This document shows positions 34,220 to 43,842 of a stretch of 64,000 nucleotides of DNA, piece after piece. The position numbers and the translations under genes are program-made. The stretch spans positions 399,024-463,023 of the forward strand of contig NZ_JBHUIT010000031.1 of the NCBI RefSeq assembly GCF_042683045.1, in the 5' to 3' direction. The notes under the pieces are model-generated. The model was not told where the DNA came from and made no database searches. It worked only from the letters and a program-made list of their open reading frames with translations. The DNA comes from Luteolibacter algae (GTDB lineage: Bacteria; Verrucomicrobiota; Verrucomicrobiia; Verrucomicrobiales; Akkermansiaceae). Positions within the stretch are counted from its first letter, which is position 1; every line of letters starts with the position of its first letter.

Positions 34220-35859
34220 TTGAGCCATTTTCACATCCTTTTTCTTACGCGAGTTTTCACCGGACTGAGCCTGTCCCTAATGGCAGAGCTCCATGCGGGC
34301 CCGATGTCTCAGCCGAATATCGTCGTCATCTACACGGATGATCAGGGCTACGGAGATGTCAGTCACCTGAATCCGGATTCGAAATTCCAGACGCCGAACA
34401 TAGATCGCCTGATCAAAGGAGGGATCAATTTTACGAACGGACACTCGGCGGGATCAGCCTGCACACCCTCACGCTATGCTTTGATGACAGGCCGGTATCC
34501 ATGGCGCACCGAGCTGAAAGAAGGTGTCGGTGATGTGGACCAGCCATCAATGATTTCCGAAGGCCGCTTGACGATTGGCGGGATGCTACAACAGAACGGC
34601 TATCATACCGCTTGTGTCGGGAAATGGCACCTCGGCATGGAACTACCGGGTTCGCGGGGGGACCGCGATTGGTCGGAACCGATTTTGGAGGGGCCGGTGG
34701 ATCGAGGCTTTGACTACTGGTATGGGATACCGACATCGCCGAAGTTGGTATGCGCGTGGTTTGAAAATCGCGGCCTGGCGCCGGGGGCTGCGGAGCCGGA
34801 TCTATTAACATATCACAAGAAAAATTTTCCAAACATCGACAAGCGCTGGCGCATCATGAAGCCGTATACACGGATCTCGAGGAGCAGCCGAAAGATACGA
34901 TTGAGAACAAAAACTTCATCAGCGAAGTCGCGCCGGATTGGGAAGACGACCAGCTGCTCACCCGCTATACGGACAAGGCAATGGAATGGGTGAGCGCACA
35001 GGCGAACGACGCGAAAAACGGCAAGCCGTTCTTTCTCTATTTTTCCATGACATCTCCGCATGAGCCGGTCGCCCCTCGCGCGGACTTTATCGGAAAAAGC
35101 GGATGTGGCGGTTATGGCGATTTCGTGATGGAGACGGATTTCCACATCGGGCGCTTGTTGGATTTCCTCGATGAACAGGAGCTTTCTGAAAATACGCTCG
35201 TCCTCTTCTCCAGTGACAACGGCGCCGAAAATACCTGGAAGCAACGCATCAAGGATTACGGGCACCATAGTAGTGGTAAGCTCAGGGACGGAAAAAGATC
35301 GCACTATGAGGGCGGTCACCGTGTTCCATTTTCCATACGATGGCCTGCGGTCATTCAGGCTGGCCGGATCTGGGAAAAACCGATTTGTCAGATCGATCTG
35401 ATGGTCACGGTCGCAGAAATCATCGGAGCCAAACTCCCTGAGGATGCTGCGGAAGATAGCCAGAGCTTTGCGGATGTTTTGAGGAATCCTGCCTCCGGTT
35501 TCGAGCGCATCCCGATGATCATCACGAACAACCGCAACGGACAGTTTTCGGTCACGGAGGGGAAGTGGAAACTGGTAATGCCATCCGGGGGAAATGGCCG
35601 CGAGCTTTACGATTTAGCGGAGGACATCGGAGAGAATCGAAACCTGATCAAGCAGCATCCGGAGGTGGCTGCGGCTCTCGAAGTAAAGCTGACGGAGATG
35701 CTCTGCAATGGCCGCTCCACACAGGGCGCCCGCCAATCCAATGACACCGGATGGTGGCCGGCCATCACGTGGCTAACGCCAGAGGAATATAAGGCCAGGC
35801 ATCCCGAAGGAGAACCTCTTGTGGGAAAAGCCAACAAGAAGTCCAAGGCGAAGAAGTAA
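34220..35859 (+). pseudogene. secreted sulfatase split by a -1 frameshift
   Basis: A formylglycine-dependent sulfatase (S1 family) whose frame is broken. The N-terminal part starts at TTG 34220 with a signal-like segment and has the metal ligands in YTDDQGYGD and the active-site CTPSR at Cys81. It then shifts near 34828 to the -1 frame, where HHEAVYTDLEEQPKD through SMTSPHEPVAP, SSDNGAENT and YEGGHRVPFSIRWP complete the enzyme (about 546 residues if joined). The crossover is at a A AAT TTT stretch. It may be a real lesion, a sequencing error in an A5/T4 run or programmed frameshifting. Same-strand neighbour of a second sulfatase with the same defect. Confidence 0.85.
34822..34828 (+). other. 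possible -1 slippery heptamer in sulfatase 1
   Basis: The zero-frame reads AAG AAA AAT TTT CCA; A AAT TTT fits the X XXY YYZ pattern and a -1 slip here joins the two parts of the enzyme exactly. Confidence 0.35.
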
Positions 35860-35966
35860 CTTGCTCGATGGGATGAGGGAATGGCTTCGCCCGCCATTCT
35901 GGCTCTCTCCTTTTGGCAGATGAAGGGGAAATTTTTTTGAATCAACGAAACAAGAACAAAGAAAAA

Positions 35967-37513
35967 ATGGGTATGAGTGGAAAATTAAAATTGGGAAAGG
36001 TTATCGGCTTCGCGCTGATTCTTGCAGCGCAGAACGCACTGGCTGCCACGCCGAACATCGTCTACATCCTCGCTGATGATATGGGGCCGGGAGATGTTTC
36101 CGCCTACAACAAGGACGGTAAAATCCCAACCCCGAACATCGATCGCATCGCGGCGGAAGGGATGAAGTTCATGGACGCGCATACAGCGTCCGCAGTGTGC
36201 TCACCCACCCGCTACGGCATTATGACTGGCCGTTATAGCTGGCGGACATGGCTGAAGGAAGGGGTGCTTGGGCCCTATAGCCCACCATTGATCGAAAAAG
36301 AGCGGGAGACCGTGGCCACTTTCCTCAAAAAGGCAGGCTATGCGACTGCGATGGTCGGGAAGTGGCATCTGGGAATGGATTGGAAAAACAGTGCCCCCGC
36401 GAAGAGCAAGCGGATCGCGGCAAAATTCGTCGATCTCACCGCACCTATCGAGAACGGCCCCATGGATAGGGGATTTGATTTCGTCCTCGAATCCCATCCC
36501 ACATGCATGTTTTACATCGAGGGTCGACGGGTGGAGAAGGAAGTGAAACTGCTTACGGCCGCGGACGTGAAAGAAAGAAAATACGTGCATACCAAGCCCG
36601 ACTGGGCGGAGGACGATTACGTCCAGGAAGAAAAACTAACGAGATTTGCTTCCACCGCTTGTGAATGGATACGGGGAAATGCCGAAAAGCCCTTTTTCCT
36701 CTACCTACCCCTCACGTCGCCGCACAACCCCATTGTCCCGAGAGAAGGATTTCTCGGGAAAAGCGGGCTGAACGATCATGGCGACTTCGTTATGGAAACG
36801 GATTGGGTGGTGGGAGAAGTGCTGAAAACTCTCGATGAGCTGAAGCTGGCGGAAAATACCATCGTGATTTTCACTGCGGACAATGGGACTTCTCCATCAG
36901 CGGGAATTCCTGAGATGGCAAAAAAGGCCACCAGACCAGCTGGATCTACCGTGGCATGAAAGGCACACTATGGGAGGGCGGTCACCGCATTCCCTTCGTG
37001 ATCCGCTGGCCGGAAACGATCAAAGCCGGAATGGTCTCCGATCAACTCATTTCCACCAATGATCTGCTGGCCACCTGTGCGGAGCTTATCGGGAAAAAAC
37101 TTCCGGATAACGTCGCGGAAGACAGCGTGAGTTTCCTACCCGCCATCAAGGGTGAAGCTATTCCGGGAGCTGCCGAGCGGATGCTCGTTCATCACTCGGA
37201 TGATGGGCATTTCGCGGTGCGAAAAGGAAAGTGGAAACTCGTCCTTGATGAGCATGGCGGCTCACGGCGCGGTCGCGATGAGCAGGTCAAGCAACCGATC
37301 TCGGACGCAGCCGGCATCATGCTTTTCGATATGGAAAAGGACCTGGGAGAGACGGCAAATCTTTCTTCGGAACACCCGGAAGTCGTTGTAAGTCTGAAAA
37401 AAGAGTTGATCGGGATTATTAACAAAGGCCGCAGCACGCCGGGCGCTCCGCAAGAGAATTACAAGCTCAAAGAGGGCGAAAAATGGGTGCAGATGGAGGA
37501 GCTTTTGAAATAG
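35967..37513 (+). pseudogene. secreted sulfatase split by a -1 frameshift
   Basis: A second formylglycine sulfatase. The start is the ATG at 35967 (MGMSGKLKLGKVIGFALILA, signal peptide); the open frame extends to a TTG at 35913. Metal ligands are in YILADDMGPGD, the modified cysteine in VCSPTR (Cys78), and the active-site Lys in TAMVGKWHLGMDW. After FTADNGTSPSAG the frame runs into a stop at 36957, but the -1 frame gives GHQTSWIYRGMKGTLWEGGH, the normal continuation. The crossover is in GCA AAA AAG G, so the joined product is about 515 residues. The intact C-terminal part ends at 37513. It is arranged head to tail with the first sulfatase. Confidence 0.87.
36920..36926 (+). other. A AAA AAG slippery heptamer in sulfatase 2
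   Basis: In the zero frame GCA AAA AAG GCC; A AAA AAG is the -1 slippery sequence of dnaX. A -1 slip here leads straight into the correct C-terminal frame. Downstream, GCCAC (36927) pairs with GTGGC (36951) and CCAG with CTGG inside, but the spacing to the heptamer is near zero, shorter than in dnaX. Confidence 0.5.
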
Positions 37514-37555
37514 GGTGCTGCCTCTTTGCTATAAGTTGTTACATATCGGTTTGAT

Positions 37556-37591
37556 GAGGGGATCCGGGATCGGATCCCCTCAAAAGTTTTT
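37556..37591 (+). terminator. terminator after sulfatase 2
   Basis: GAGGGGATCC pairs with GGATCCCCTC around GGGATC (37556-37581), then AAAAGTTTTT. It is the likely end of the sulfatase transcript, between convergent genes. Confidence 0.75.
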
Positions 37592-37593
37592 CA

Positions 37594-37965
37594 TCAAGAC
37601 ATGCTATGCAGGCCCACCAGATTGCCTTCCGGATCGCGGAAGATCGCAATAAAGCCGTGCGGGGAAATGCTGAAACGTTCTTTCACGATCGTTCCCCCGG
37701 CGCCTGGAATGCGGGAGATGACACCGTCGAGATCACCCTCGACATTCAGATAGACCAGGGTGCCACCGGCTCCGGGGGCACAGCCCTCCATCCGGGTGAT
37801 TGCGCCGCCGACACCGTTCTCAGTATCGCTGGGAAACATGGCCATCTGGCAACCTTCCATCGTCGCGGGCTCCAGCTCGGCGGCAAGAATGGTGCTGTAA
37901 AATTCCGTGGCTTTCGTCAGATCATTTGTGAAGATCTCGAACCAGTTTAGTGCGTTGGTTTTCAT
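37594..37965 (-). CDS. VOC/glyoxalase-superfamily protein
   Basis: A 123-residue single-domain protein of the vicinal oxygen chelate fold. I start at ATG 37965 (MKTNALNWFEIFTNDLTKAT), the usual first strand of this group; an upstream ATG at 37986 adds seven residues. FEIFTNDLTKATEFYSTIL and the C-terminal GFIAIFRDPEGNLVGLHS are typical. The metal ligands of true glyoxalase I are not fully present, so it is more likely a small PhnB/YdcE-like binding protein. No functional tie to the neighbours is evident. Confidence 0.82.
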   Translation of the reverse strand: MKTNALNWFEIFTNDLTKATEFYSTILAAELEPATMEGCQMAMFPSDTENGVGGAITRMEGCAPGAGGTLVYLNVEGDLDGVISRIPGAGGTIVKERFSISPHGFIAIFRDPEGNLVGLHSMS

Positions 37966-37986
37966 AATTTGTTGGTAATTGGTCAT

Positions 37987-38317
37987 AAAGATGCGCCCGG
38001 TCTTCCGGTCGACCTCTCGATCAAAGCATCCCCTCCTGACAACCCTATGTCAGGAGGGTTTCACACGGAGATCATTTTTCAGCCCGTAAAAAAATTGATC
38101 CGCTACGGCTCGACTGAAGGATATTAGGGGTGTTGGAGACGGAACCGCTGAGCATTAGGAACGTGCCACAAAATTCTGGCCTGGTTAGAGAAGTAAATCG
38201 CAGTCCGATTTCTTGCCTAATAAACAGGTGGAGTAACCTTTAATGCTTGATTGGAAGAGGTCATCCGGAGTGAGGATGTCTACTATTTCAAGAGCTTCGT
38301 TGGCCCATTTATATATG
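37987..38317. other. intergenic region with one strong hairpin
   Basis: No gene. CCCTCCTGAC (38031-38040) pairs perfectly with GTCAGGAGGG (38049-38058) around AACCCTAT, followed by TTTC. It could be a terminator-like or regulatory hairpin. Downstream lies the probable promoter region of the decayed gene at 38318. Confidence 0.5.
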
Positions 38318-39992
38318 ATGAAGAGAAGAATCGCGATTCGCACGCTCCTTACGGTGGCACTGATCTCAAATGTCCCGACCCAGGCACTTGCTGACGGCAG
38401 CATCAAACGGTCCGATGTAGCCTTTGCAAATCAAGCCAGTCCCGAGGTGTATAGGCAATACGGGGCTACGATGGTCGCATGGGGTTTCCGGCTATGGGAG
38501 CTGTCGGGGAAGGAGTTTTATGCGGAATGGAAGAGGGGAATCGATGAGGCACATGGCTCGGGCGTTCGCTATCAGGCGAGGGTGGAATTGGATGCCGGGT
38601 GGCGCGTGATGATCGATTATTGATCCAGATTTTCAGGATGCCGCGTGTATGGATCTCGATGGAAATCCGATCGTTTTCAGGTTCTGGAACAGCGAGTATA
38701 AGGGGCATCCGCCCTACTACTTCTGCACCAATGCTCCCGGCTATCGGGAATATCTGACACAACAGGCCAAAGAGGCGCTTGCGGGACAGCCGGACATGTT
38801 GCTTATCGACGGAATCCATACCACGGCGAACGCGCTCCATCAGGGTGGCTGTTTCTGTTCTCACTGTATGACCGCTTTCAAAGGATATGTAGCTGAAAAT
38901 ATTCCTCAGCAAAAATTGAATGCACTTCAAATAGGGGATCTGAATGGATTCGACTATGGGCGCTTTCTTCGTGATCGCGGTTTTACTTCGACTCAGTTTG
39001 GAAGAGAGGTTCTCGCCTGGCCGTCCAAATTGCCCCTGGCAGATGAATACCTTACTTTCCAGCAGGTGGCGGCTCGAGGATTTCTGGAAGAATTTCATCG
39101 GGCCGTCGATGAGATGTCGGCCACGCCGATTGAGTTTTCGACCAGCACTCCGCTGCACCACGCCAAAGATTGGTATCCGGCTTCGGTGATCGATCATTTT
39201 ACGATTGAAACGATTCTCCATCCCGAGAAGCGCCAGATTCCTGAGGATCAGATTTTCCGCTACAAGCTCGCCGACGGGCTCGGCAAGCGGATTCTTGTGA
39301 CCGGGATGGGCAATAACGATTGGACCTACGTCCGTGACCAAAATCTCAAGGGCATGGTGCGAATCTGGATCGCCCAATCCTATGCATACGGGCATAACTT
39401 CCTGGTTCCAAATAATGTATGGAGCGGTGAAGATGAAGCTCGATACGAAAGCCGTCCCGGGAATTTCGATGACCTCTACCAATTCGTTCGTCGCCACGCG
39501 GACCTCTTTAACGGGTATGAACCGGTCGCGTAGGTAGGGCTGCTCTACAGTCACACCGCGATGCGTCGATGGAAGCCGGAGGCGAAGCGTGTCGGCCTTG
39601 AGTTGATCCGGAAAAACATCCCATTCCGCTATATTGTGGCGGGGGACGCCTGGCTGGATAAGACGCTGACTTCAGGTGACATGGACGGACTCAGTGCCGT
39701 GATTATCACCAAACCCACCTTCCTGGATGAGGGACAGAAGACTGTCCTCGCTGGCGTAGAGGCTCACAGCGTCAACTGGCCGGATGAGAAACGTCTGTTC
39801 GAGCTGCTGCCTCGACAGATTCGGGTTGAGGGGACAACACAGGTTTATGCCGAGCGGGCCTTGATATTTGAATTCCATATGGCTGTGGGAGCGGTTCCGA
39901 GATTCGGTCAACAACTGAGCAACCGGGCGATCCACTGCAGTGCCAACGGAGTGGCTTGTTTCTGCCACCCTCTATCGGTTCACCCTGACTGA
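38318..39992 (+). pseudogene. decayed exported glycoside-hydrolase-like gene
   Basis: Three collinear pieces of one protein. The first (from ATG 38318, signal peptide MKRRIAIRTLLTVALISNVP) runs to a stop at 38623; dropping one T at the GAT TAT TGA junction links VMIDY to DPDFQDAACMDLDG in another frame. That part continues to a TAG at 39531, after which the same frame goes on (VGLLYSHTAMRRWKPEAKR) to 39992. The middle part has the look of a TIM-barrel glycosidase, with MLLIDGIHTTAN and CFCSHCMTAFKGY, but no family is named with confidence. Two separate lesions, neither in a long homopolymer, make true decay likely. Confidence 0.7.
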
Positions 39993-40128
39993 AAAGGATG
40001 GGAGGAATCAAAATGCTTAGGCACAGAATCTGCGATCATCAGAGGCATCGAAAAGATCGATGAATTCAAGAATCACGTGGTCGATCGGGAAATTGATCAA
40101 ACGTTTCAAAATTCGTTCAGCATATTTT

Positions 40129-41520
40129 TCAATCGTGAATCTCTTTTGGTTTGAGAGCATCGCCTTCCTTCTCTCGATCCGGGACGAGATGCCACTTCAT
40201 AAAAGTGTTTTTCTCTACCTCGCTCTTTTTCAGCTGTCCGGTCTGCACCGGTAGCCACAGCGAGGTGGCCGGGATATAGGTAATCACCATCAGCGCGACG
40301 ATCATTGCGCCAAAGAATGGCAGCATGGTAGTGGTCACTTTTGCGATCGTTGTTTCCCCGACTCCGCAGCCGATGAAAAGGCAGGTTCCCACAGGCGGCG
40401 TGCAGAGACCGATGCATAAATTGGTAATCATCATGATGCCGAAGTGAACTTCGTTCATGCCCAGCGATACGGCCACGGGCAGAAAAATGGGCGTGAAAAT
40501 CAGGATCGCCGGAGTCATATCCATGAAGGTGCCAACTATCAGCAGCAGAATGTTGATGGTGAGAAGTATCATCACCGGATTTTCGGATAATCCCAGTAAC
40601 ACCGCGCTGACGGTCTGCGGGATATTGGCCATCGTCATGATCCAGCTCATCCCGGAGCTTGCACCGATCAATAGCATGATGACTGCGGTTGTGATACCGG
40701 TTTGCAACATCAGATCTGGTAGGGCCTTCAGCTTGATTTCCCGGTAGATGACAACGGTCAACAGAAAGGCATAGACGACCGCTATGGCGGCGGCCTCGGT
40801 CGCAGTGAAGACACCGGCCAGGATACCTCCAATTACGACGACGATTAGGGACAGGCTGAGAAATGCGCGTTTGAAAGCTATCAGGATCTCCCGGAGGGAA
40901 GAGCGATCTTCACAGGGGTATTTGTTTCGCAGGGCAAGTCCCACGCAAACCAGCATGATAAACAACCCGACGATGATTCCAGGAATGACGCCAGCCATGA
41001 ACATAGCGGCGATCGATACCGAACCCGCAGCGACTGAATACACAATCATGACATTGCTGGGCGGAATGAGCAGACCGGTTGTTGCAGCCGTCGTTGTGAC
41101 GGCGACGTTAAATTCCCGGTTGTATCCCTTGCGGTTCATTTCGGGGATCATAAATCCGCCGACCGATGACACCGCCGCCGCAGCCGATCCCGAAATCGAT
41201 CCGAACAACATACACGTGAGTGTATTGACGTAGGCCAGGCCTCCGGGAAAGAAGCCGACCAACGCTCCGGCGAAATCGATCAGGCGCCGGGCCATTCCGC
41301 CTTTGCCCATCAGGTGCCCGGAGAGGATGAAGAATGGAATCGCCAGAAGTGCGAAACTATTTACGCCGTTCGCCATGTTGGCAGCGACGACAACAGTGGG
41401 ATCCGAACCTTCAAGTAATACCGCGGCAAAGGTTGCAAGTCCGATAGCCACAGCGATCGGGGTGTTCATGAACAGCAAGAGCACAAAAACCACGACCAGG
41501 ATTAGTGCGACTTCAGCCAC
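40129..41520 (-). CDS. dctM: TRAP transporter large permease (DctM)
   Basis: A 463-residue membrane subunit with about 12 helices that forms the transport channel of a TRAP uptake system driven by sodium or proton gradients. The conserved opening IPFFILSGHLMGKGGMARRL, GSAAAAVSSVGGFMIPEM and the GLCTPPVGTCLFIGCGVG segment are typical. It has a longer hydrophilic C-terminus (about 35 residues, ending KPKEIHD) than usual. It overlaps dctQ by eight bases. Next to KduD and KduI it probably imports an unsaturated uronate or disaccharide. Confidence 0.93.
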   Translation of the reverse strand: MAEVALILVVVFVLLLFMNTPIAVAIGLATFAAVLLEGSDPTVVVAANMANGVNSFALLAIPFFILSGHLMGKGGMARRLIDFAGALVGFFPGGLAYVNTLTCMLFGSISGSAAAAVSSVGGFMIPEMNRKGYNREFNVAVTTTAATTGLLIPPSNVMIVYSVAAGSVSIAAMFMAGVIPGIIVGLFIMLVCVGLALRNKYPCEDRSSLREILIAFKRAFLSLSLIVVVIGGILAGVFTATEAAAIAVVYAFLLTVVIYREIKLKALPDLMLQTGITTAVIMLLIGASSGMSWIMTMANIPQTVSAVLLGLSENPVMILLTINILLLIVGTFMDMTPAILIFTPIFLPVAVSLGMNEVHFGIMMITNLCIGLCTPPVGTCLFIGCGVGETTIAKVTTTMLPFFGAMIVALMVITYIPATSLWLPVQTGQLKKSEVEKNTFMKWHLVPDREKEGDALKPKEIHD

Positions 41521-42016
41521 GGGCTGCCTCCTTTTTCAGGGTTATCGTTTCAATCAAATTCTCTATCGTGAAAATTACCATAAAAATACCTGCCACGGGC
41601 AACACCAGGTAGATATGGCCCATTTTCCAACCGAGGGCGGGTGTCGTCTGCTCCATTGCCAAGGCATCCGCAACAACACGGCTACCGCCATAGATGAAAA
41701 CGGCGGCAGCGAAAAAGAGAACGATGAGATGCACCGTCACCTCCATCAGTCCGCGCACTTCGGGATGCAGCTTTTCCATCAGGTAATCGACGCCGAGGTG
41801 AGCTCTGGTGCCGAAGGCGAGGGCAGCCCCAAGCATCGAGATCCAGACGAGCAAAAAGCGAGCCAGCTCCTCGGTCCAGTTGGCCTGTTCTCCCATCGCA
41901 TAACGTGTGAAAACGCCCCATACCACGTTGAGGACGAGTAGTGCCACTGCGAGAATTAGGGTCAGCTCCAGCAGCTTTGCCAGACCTTTTTTGAAACTGA
42001 GTATTGCGTTGATCAT
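41513..42016 (-). CDS. dctQ: TRAP transporter small permease (DctQ)
   Basis: A 167-residue four-helix membrane subunit (DctQ). Helices are visible at about 14-34, 48-70, 88-110 and 128-150, with the conserved WTEELARFLLVWISMLGAA in the second. It links the binding protein to DctM. It overlaps dctP by four bases (ATGA) and dctM by eight, so the three subunits are translated together in fixed order P-Q-M. Confidence 0.92.
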   Translation of the reverse strand: MINAILSFKKGLAKLLELTLILAVALLVLNVVWGVFTRYAMGEQANWTEELARFLLVWISMLGAALAFGTRAHLGVDYLMEKLHPEVRGLMEVTVHLIVLFFAAAVFIYGGSRVVADALAMEQTTPALGWKMGHIYLVLPVAGIFMVIFTIENLIETITLKKEAARG

Positions 42017-43032
42017 TCGTTGATAGCCTTGATCTTTTTAGCTAGCTTGCGCACGTCGCTGTTTCCAATATTCTGTAGCATTGGCTTAACTTTTGCGGCG
42101 AACGCCTCGGTATCGACCTCGTAGATCGTCACCCCTTCGGATTCGGCCTTTTCAAGCGCTATAGCTGTTTCCTGTTGCCACAATTCACGTTGGAAATCGG
42201 AGGATTCCCGGGCGGCGATCAGCAGCCAGTCGCGAACCTGGGGATCCAGCTTGTTCCACACTTTGGCGCTCATCATCAGGATGTCCGGCACCCGGGTGTG
42301 ACCATTTAAAGTAAAATGTTTGCATACTTCGTAGTGTTTGTTGGTGGTAAAGCTTGGCAGATTATTTTCGGCTCCGTCGACTGTTCCCTGAGCGAGCGCG
42401 GAGTAGAGTTCCCCCCACGCGATGGGCGTCGGAGAGCCGCCCATGGCTTTGACCATATCGATGGCGGTGCTGCTGTTCATTACCCGGATTTTCATTCCTT
42501 TGAGATCATCCGGTTTTTTGATCGGGCGGCTCTTGCTATAAAAATTCCGACTGCCGGCATCGTAATAGCAAAGCCCCCGCAGTAATTTCTCCTCCCCTTG
42601 TGCGAGCAATTCCTGTCCGATTTCTCCATTGATCACTTTCCAGTAGTGATTTTCATCGCGGAAAATATACGGGAGGCTGAAAACCGCCATTTGAGGGATG
42701 AAATTCTCCATTGTTGCGGCTGACGTCTTGGTCATCGCCAGCGAACCATTTTGTAGCTGTTCGATACATTGGGTTTCTGATCCAAGGACAGCACCGGGGT
42801 AAATGTCGATGCTGATCTGCCCAGAGGAGAGTTCTTCCAGGCGGGTTTTCATTAACTCCATCGCTTTGTGAACGGGATGCCCTGTGTCGAGGCCGTGCCC
42901 GAGCTTGAGAACCGTTTGGGCGTTCCCCGATTCTCCGGAATCCAGCGTCCTCACGAACAGAACGAAACCAAGCGTCGCGAGCAGGCCGCCGAGGAGTAGC
43001 CCGGAGATGAAGTAGGAAATTGATTTACTCAT
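42013..43032 (-). CDS. dctP: TRAP substrate-binding protein (DctP)
   Basis: A 339-residue extracytoplasmic solute receptor anchored by an uncleaved or signal-anchor helix (SYFISGLLLGGLLATLGFVL). The DctP family motif with the carboxylate-binding Arg is in KGMKIRVMNSSTAIDMVKA, followed by GGSPTPIAWGELYSALAQGT and VDGAENN. In characterised relatives this Arg binds an acidic sugar carboxylate, which fits uronate uptake. It lies 42 bases after the kduD gene, so probably one transcript with kduI and kduD. Confidence 0.93.
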   Translation of the reverse strand: MSKSISYFISGLLLGGLLATLGFVLFVRTLDSGESGNAQTVLKLGHGLDTGHPVHKAMELMKTRLEELSSGQISIDIYPGAVLGSETQCIEQLQNGSLAMTKTSAATMENFIPQMAVFSLPYIFRDENHYWKVINGEIGQELLAQGEEKLLRGLCYYDAGSRNFYSKSRPIKKPDDLKGMKIRVMNSSTAIDMVKAMGGSPTPIAWGELYSALAQGTVDGAENNLPSFTTNKHYEVCKHFTLNGHTRVPDILMMSAKVWNKLDPQVRDWLLIAARESSDFQRELWQQETAIALEKAESEGVTIYEVDTEAFAAKVKPMLQNIGNSDVRKLAKKIKAINE

Positions 43033-43074
43033 TTTTGTATGAAGTTCATTCCGCCTATTTCGTTTAGGTTGTGG

Positions 43075-43842
43075 TCAGCGTCCCATCCATCCGCCATCTA
43101 CAAGCATGGTGTGGCCGGACATGTAGTTGGAAGCTTGTGATGCCAGAAACACCACCGGCCCCATGAAATCCTCCGGTGTCCCCCAGCGCCCGGCCGGAAT
43201 CCGGCCCAGGATTGCCTGACTGCGCTCCGGGTCATCCCGCAGCGCCTGGGTATTATCGGTGGCGATGTAGCCGGGAGCGATCGCGTTGACTTGAACCCCT
43301 TTGCTAGCCCACTCGTTGGAGAGTGCCATCGTCAGTTGGCCGATCGCTCCTTTGCTGGCCGCATAGCCGGGAACCGTGATGCCGCCCTGAAATGTAAGCA
43401 ACGAAGCAGTGAAGATAATCTTTCCGGAACCCCGCCCGACCATCTCTTTGCCGATCTCACGCGAGAGCACGAACTGGGCGTTCAGGTTGACTTCTATCAC
43501 CGGGTCCCACAATTCGTCCGGATGCTCCGCCGCGGGTGCCCGCTTGATCGTGCCCGCGTTGTTTACAAGAATATCGATCTGTGGGAAATCCGCTTTCACC
43601 TGTTCGATGAATGCGTAGAGCGCCTTGCGGTCACCGAAGTCGCAGGCATACCCCTTGAACCGGCGGCCAAGCGCCCGCACTTCCTTTTCGATGGCGCTGC
43701 CTTCCGTTTCAAGTGAGGCACTGACACCGATGATGTCCGCGCCGGCTTCCGCCAACGCGAGCGCCATGCTCTTGCCAATACCGCGTTTGCAGCCGGTCAC
43801 AAGTGCGACTTTTCCCTCAAGGTTGAATTGATCGAGTATCAT
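43075..43842 (-). CDS. kduD: 2-dehydro-3-deoxy-D-gluconate 5-dehydrogenase
   Basis: KduD reduces 2,5-diketo-3-deoxygluconate with NAD(P)H to 2-keto-3-deoxygluconate (KDG), the second step of unsaturated-uronate catabolism. The protein has 255 residues from ATG 43842, which overlaps the kduI stop by one base (TAATG). The SDR landmarks are GCKRGIGKSM (cofactor loop), NNAGTIKRAP, and GYAASKGA (catalytic Tyr and Lys). It starts MILDQFNLEGKVALVTG as typical KduD. An open frame extends further upstream but lies in kduI. Gene order supports KduD over other SDRs. Confidence 0.92.
   Translation of the reverse strand: MILDQFNLEGKVALVTGCKRGIGKSMALALAEAGADIIGVSASLETEGSAIEKEVRALGRRFKGYACDFGDRKALYAFIEQVKADFPQIDILVNNAGTIKRAPAAEHPDELWDPVIEVNLNAQFVLSREIGKEMVGRGSGKIIFTASLLTFQGGITVPGYAASKGAIGQLTMALSNEWASKGVQVNAIAPGYIATDNTQALRDDPERSQAILGRIPAGRWGTPEDFMGPVVFLASQASNYMSGHTMLVDGGWMGR

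Noticed and set aside
38466..39554. 362-codon minus-strand frame
   Set aside because: Antisense of the decayed glycosidase-like gene; the plus-strand pieces carry the signal peptide and a coherent protein.
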